In this document: piece after piece, positions 61,749 to 64,000 of the stretch
Layout: every line of letters begins with the position of its first letter
How positions within the stretch are numbered: the first letter of the stretch is position 1
Assembly (NCBI GenBank): GCA_964464375.1
Contig: CAYXFU010000003.1
Location: forward strand, 81,010-145,009
DNA from: CAIOZA01 sp964464375
Lineage (GTDB): Bacteria > Bacteroidota > Ignavibacteria > Kapaibacteriales > UBA2268
Length of the DNA stretch: 64,000 nt
Direction of reading: 5' to 3'
Notes under the pieces: generated by a model
Database searches by the model: none
What the model saw: the letters and a program-made list of their open reading frames with translations, nothing else
What the model was told of the DNA's origin: nothing
Position numbers and translations under genes: made by a program

Positions 61749-63836
61749 TTAAAGCTTCACAAACTTTTGTACTCTATCTCCAATCCTCACAAAATACATA
61801 CCCGAGGGAAGGGAGGAGACGTCTATTCGTAGGGGCAATTCATGAATTGCCCCTACAGACAATACGTTTTGCCCATAGATATTATTAATAATCAAATTGT
61901 TTTGTATTGACGAAAGGCCGTTCGCCCCTACGGATATTTCTATGTAATCCGTTGCAGGATTCGGAGAAAGAAAATTATCAGCATAAATTGTCAGCAGAGC
62001 ATCAACTGAAATAGCTGGTCCTTTGCTGTAATAGACCGAACCGGAATCTGTTCCACACCACATTGTACCATCATCGCAAAGAGTGGCAGCCGGTATTATA
62101 TTTGAATCAAATTCTGTATTCAATGGTTTCCATTTATATCCTCCATCAATACTTGTATATACCCCATTTCCGCTGGCAAGTAACTCACCATTCGGTCCGA
62201 TAGAAAACGAATATTTTCCTGCCAGTAGATCATTACCGAGAGTCTCCCAAGTTTCTCCGAAGTCACTACTCCTAATAATATAATTATTTTCAGATATACC
62301 AAAACCATAAACATAGTTCTTATATTTAATTATTTTTTCAACTCTCTGAGAAGTACTTAGAACTAATTTCCAATTCTTGCCATCATCTGTAGTCTTGTAA
62401 ATAGCATCATTATAGATAGATGCCAGAATTTGACCATTATCATTAAGGGCTAGTGCAACAACATAAGGTCTTTTGGTGCCACCATAATTTGGTAGATTTC
62501 CTTTGCATGAAGTCCAGGATAGTCCAAAATCAGTTGATTTATACATATCTTCATCATCGCTTTGACGGGCATAATATAAAACCCCATCTTTATCCAAATC
62601 AAAATCCTCAGGGGCTCCATCTTTTATAATCCATGAATTGCCATCATTCGTCGAGTAAAAGAAATTCATCCTCGAGGTTCCGACAATCAAATCTTCTCTG
62701 CTGATAATTTTACTATACCAGTTTCCGGTTGTGCATTGAGGAAAACATAGTTTATAATTCAGTCCTTTGTCTTCTGTTATATAAAGACCATACTTGTTTG
62801 CAACCAGAACTTTTTTTTCACTTAATGGATGGATAATATCGATAGGATATTTCAAGAATCTCATATCAATTCTATCAACTTTTGCATTAAAAGAGTATCT
62901 GTAGATACAACGGTCATCATTAAACATTACATGACCATTTGTATAATGTAGATTATAAAGCTTGTTAAGATTTGGCTCTCCAAAGCAAGAACTATCTTTA
63001 TAAAAATAATACCAGTTCTTTCCTGAATCATTGGTTTTTGCCATGGACACAAAAAGATGATTATAATGATATATAGTACCACTAACATCAATAAAGTAAG
63101 AACCATAGTTCGAGGGAGAATTTTCCCTTGAAATTATCGTATCCCATTGATCCGATTCATTATTGAATTTGCATAAATTCAGTCTTTGCCAATAAATTGA
63201 ATAATCATCAGCGGTGAACACTCTTTGACTGCTGCCTGCTGAGAACAAATCCCATGATTTTCCGTAGTCAGTTGAGCTGTATAATCCATCATAATTCGTT
63301 GCGAATATTTTTCCGCTGGGAGTAATCGCCAAGTTTAAGTTATATAAGTGGAAGTCCTTACTTAATTCAGCAAAAAATGTCCATGATTTCAGATCGTCCG
63401 AAAGCTCGTAAACACCGAAAGTATCAATAACACAATAGACATTTTCATTCGTGAAAAATATCTGTTTCTCTCCTGCAAGCTCATTGGGTTTTAAATTCAA
63501 TTCAAGATTATTCCAGATTTTGTTCACTTCATCATAATAGTAGATGGTAAGTCCATTTGTAAAGATAAGCCCTGATAAACTCATAACGAACTTAGATGAC
63601 ATTTCATCCCAGACCCTTGTAGTTACTTTATCGAATGGAGTCACAATCCAACTGGCACCAAAGTCCGAAGTCATGTGAATGTTGTGTGTCCTGGTATAAG
63701 TAAATACATAATTCCCTGTTGTAGCATAGAAGGAATTGTATCCACCACCAAGCGGACCATTTGTTTTCTCCCATGCTTCAGCTCCAAATAAATTCAAACT
63801 GCTTAGAAATAACAAGAAGTAAATTAGTGTTTTCAT
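61749..63836 (-). CDS. T9SS-secreted protein with BNR/photosystem-type beta-propeller repeats
   Basis: A signal peptide (SLNLFGAEA) leads a 695-residue protein. Repeats such as SSTDYGKSWDLF, TTDDGKNWKLV, SSDFGETWETLG and SIDGGYKWKPL are BNR/Ycf48-type Asp-box motifs, several of which make a propeller. The last about 85 residues are a T9SS sorting domain, ending GMYFVRIGDRVQKFVKL. Both of its turns are palindromes (61829-61856, 61904-61931). Its substrate is unknown; such propellers often bind sugars or proteins. Confidence 0.85.
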   Translation of the reverse strand: MKTLIYFLLFLSSLNLFGAEAWEKTNGPLGGGYNSFYATTGNYVFTYTRTHNIHMTSDFGASWIVTPFDKVTTRVWDEMSSKFVMSLSGLIFTNGLTIYYYDEVNKIWNNLELNLKPNELAGEKQIFFTNENVYCVIDTFGVYELSDDLKSWTFFAELSKDFHLYNLNLAITPSGKIFATNYDGLYSSTDYGKSWDLFSAGSSQRVFTADDYSIYWQRLNLCKFNNESDQWDTIISRENSPSNYGSYFIDVSGTIYHYNHLFVSMAKTNDSGKNWYYFYKDSSCFGEPNLNKLYNLHYTNGHVMFNDDRCIYRYSFNAKVDRIDMRFLKYPIDIIHPLSEKKVLVANKYGLYITEDKGLNYKLCFPQCTTGNWYSKIISREDLIVGTSRMNFFYSTNDGNSWIIKDGAPEDFDLDKDGVLYYARQSDDEDMYKSTDFGLSWTSCKGNLPNYGGTKRPYVVALALNDNGQILASIYNDAIYKTTDDGKNWKLVLSTSQRVEKIIKYKNYVYGFGISENNYIIRSSDFGETWETLGNDLLAGKYSFSIGPNGELLASGNGVYTSIDGGYKWKPLNTEFDSNIIPAATLCDDGTMWCGTDSGSVYYSKGPAISVDALLTIYADNFLSPNPATDYIEISVGANGLSSIQNNLIINNIYGQNVLSVGAIHELPLRIDVSSLPSGMYFVRIGDRVQKFVKL
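61829..61856. repeat. Translated perfect palindrome at turn 2 of the T9SS sorting domain
   Basis: GTAGGGGCAATTCA pairs perfectly with TGAATTGCCCCTAC. It encodes VGAIHELPL between the IYGQNVLS and RIDVSS strands. Confidence 0.92.
61904..61931. repeat. Translated degenerate palindrome at turn 1 of the T9SS sorting domain
   Basis: GTAGGGGCGAACGGCC (minus strand) followed by TTTCGTCAATAC. It occupies the same place as the perfect form in the 46361-48355 gene and codes VGANGLSSIQ. Confidence 0.8.
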
Positions 63837-63863
63837 GATTCACCTTCATTTATAATAAATAAT

Positions 63864-64000
63864 TCAATATTTAACAAACTTCCCAATTCTATCCCCAATC
63901 CTCACAAAATACATACCAGGAGCCAAGTGGGAGACATCGACTCTTACTTTTTCCCCTCCTTTCCAAGGAGGGGTGTCACAAAGTGACGGGGTGGTAGTTG
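63864..64000 (-). CDS. C-terminal end of another T9SS-secreted protein (cut by window)
   Basis: The frame enters from the right edge and ends at TGA 63864-63866. It encodes only a T9SS sorting domain tail: TTPSLCDTPPWKGGEKV, then RVDVSHLAPGMYFVRIGD and KFVKY. Turn 2 is the same palindrome as at 46450-46492. The passenger domain lies outside the window. It is 27 bases upstream of the propeller T9SS gene on the same strand. Confidence 0.82.
   Translation of the reverse strand, partial: TTTPSLCDTPPWKGGEKVRVDVSHLAPGMYFVRIGDRIGKFVKY
63953..63995. repeat. Translated palindrome at turn 2 of the partial T9SS gene
   Basis: CCCCTCCTT/AAGGAGGGG plus GTCAC-AAA-GTGAC. It differs from 46450-46492 at only one base in the small hairpin loop. 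Confidence 0.85.

Noticed and set aside
1..64000. Transfer RNA or ribosomal RNA genes
   Set aside because: I saw no convincing cloverleaf with a TTCGA loop outside coding regions, and no rRNA-like stretch; a dedicated scan such as tRNAscan-SE would settle it.

Overview
The window looks like chromosomal DNA from an uncultured or little-studied member of the Bacteroidota/Chlorobiota (FCB) group, possibly Ignavibacteria- or Kapabacteria-like; that placement is inference. The supporting signs are four C-terminal type IX secretion (T9SS) sorting domains plus one orphan copy, TAnnTTTG promoter boxes instead of typical -35/-10 pairs, an OmpA protein with thrombospondin type 3 repeats, an S1 protein with an acidic Pro/Val/Glu leader, and AT-rich DNA. 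No tRNA, rRNA or CRISPR array was recognised.

Layout. 1-2.7 kb: end of a Ste24-type M48 protease, a TIGR01777 epimerase, and rplI and rpsF with no rpsR between them. 3-4.7 kb: S1-domain protein. 4.7-5.4 kb: orphan T9SS tail and a repeat island. 5.4-8 kb: two envelope proteins and a GDPD lipoprotein. 8.2-12.5 kb: lpdA, an M24 peptidase and guaB. 12.6-20 kb: glycosyltransferase, a cytochrome b plus octaheme cytochrome c pair, a Spy/CpxP-like protein, a CDF transporter and a secreted GH31 enzyme. 20-26.3 kb: two thioredoxins with a DUF6132 protein, an EF-G of the mitochondrial-EFG1-like type, a YdeI-like protein, and an epimerase fused to a helical domain. 26.5-28.6 kb: an RlmL-type methyltransferase whose 3' end is duplicated around a PIN toxin/antitoxin pair. 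29-38 kb: a secreted Cys/Trp repeat protein, an NlpC/P60 lipoprotein, a PepSY-type membrane protein, OmpA, small lipoproteins and a ferredoxin-NADP reductase. 38.5-41.7 kb: NrfD, a 4Fe-4S protein and a 13-heme cytochrome, probably a quinone-linked respiratory complex. 42-46 kb: second repeat island, an RHS toxin tip with its likely immunity gene, and an ABC-F ATPase. 46.3-49 kb: T9SS protein and lipocalin. 49.3-52 kb: archaeal-type HMG-CoA synthase, thiolase and DUF35 genes (upper mevalonate pathway). 52.5-55 kb: three Hsp20 genes. 55.3-57.1 kb: cysK and a serine acetyltransferase. 57.4-64 kb: histidine kinase, a lipoprotein with a broken signal peptide, a glycosyltransferase-like protein, a T9SS protein with photosynthesis/sialidase-type repeats, and the tail of another T9SS protein.

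The most unusual material is repetitive. An almost identical 239-base element occurs twice in opposite orientation 37 kb apart. Several families of short palindromes lie between genes, and some lie in frame at two fixed turns of the T9SS sorting domain, so the palindromes are translated. The toxin/antitoxin pair sits between two copies of the 3' end of the methyltransferase gene. The multiheme cytochromes, b-type cytochrome and NrfD module indicate an anaerobic or flexible respiratory chain.
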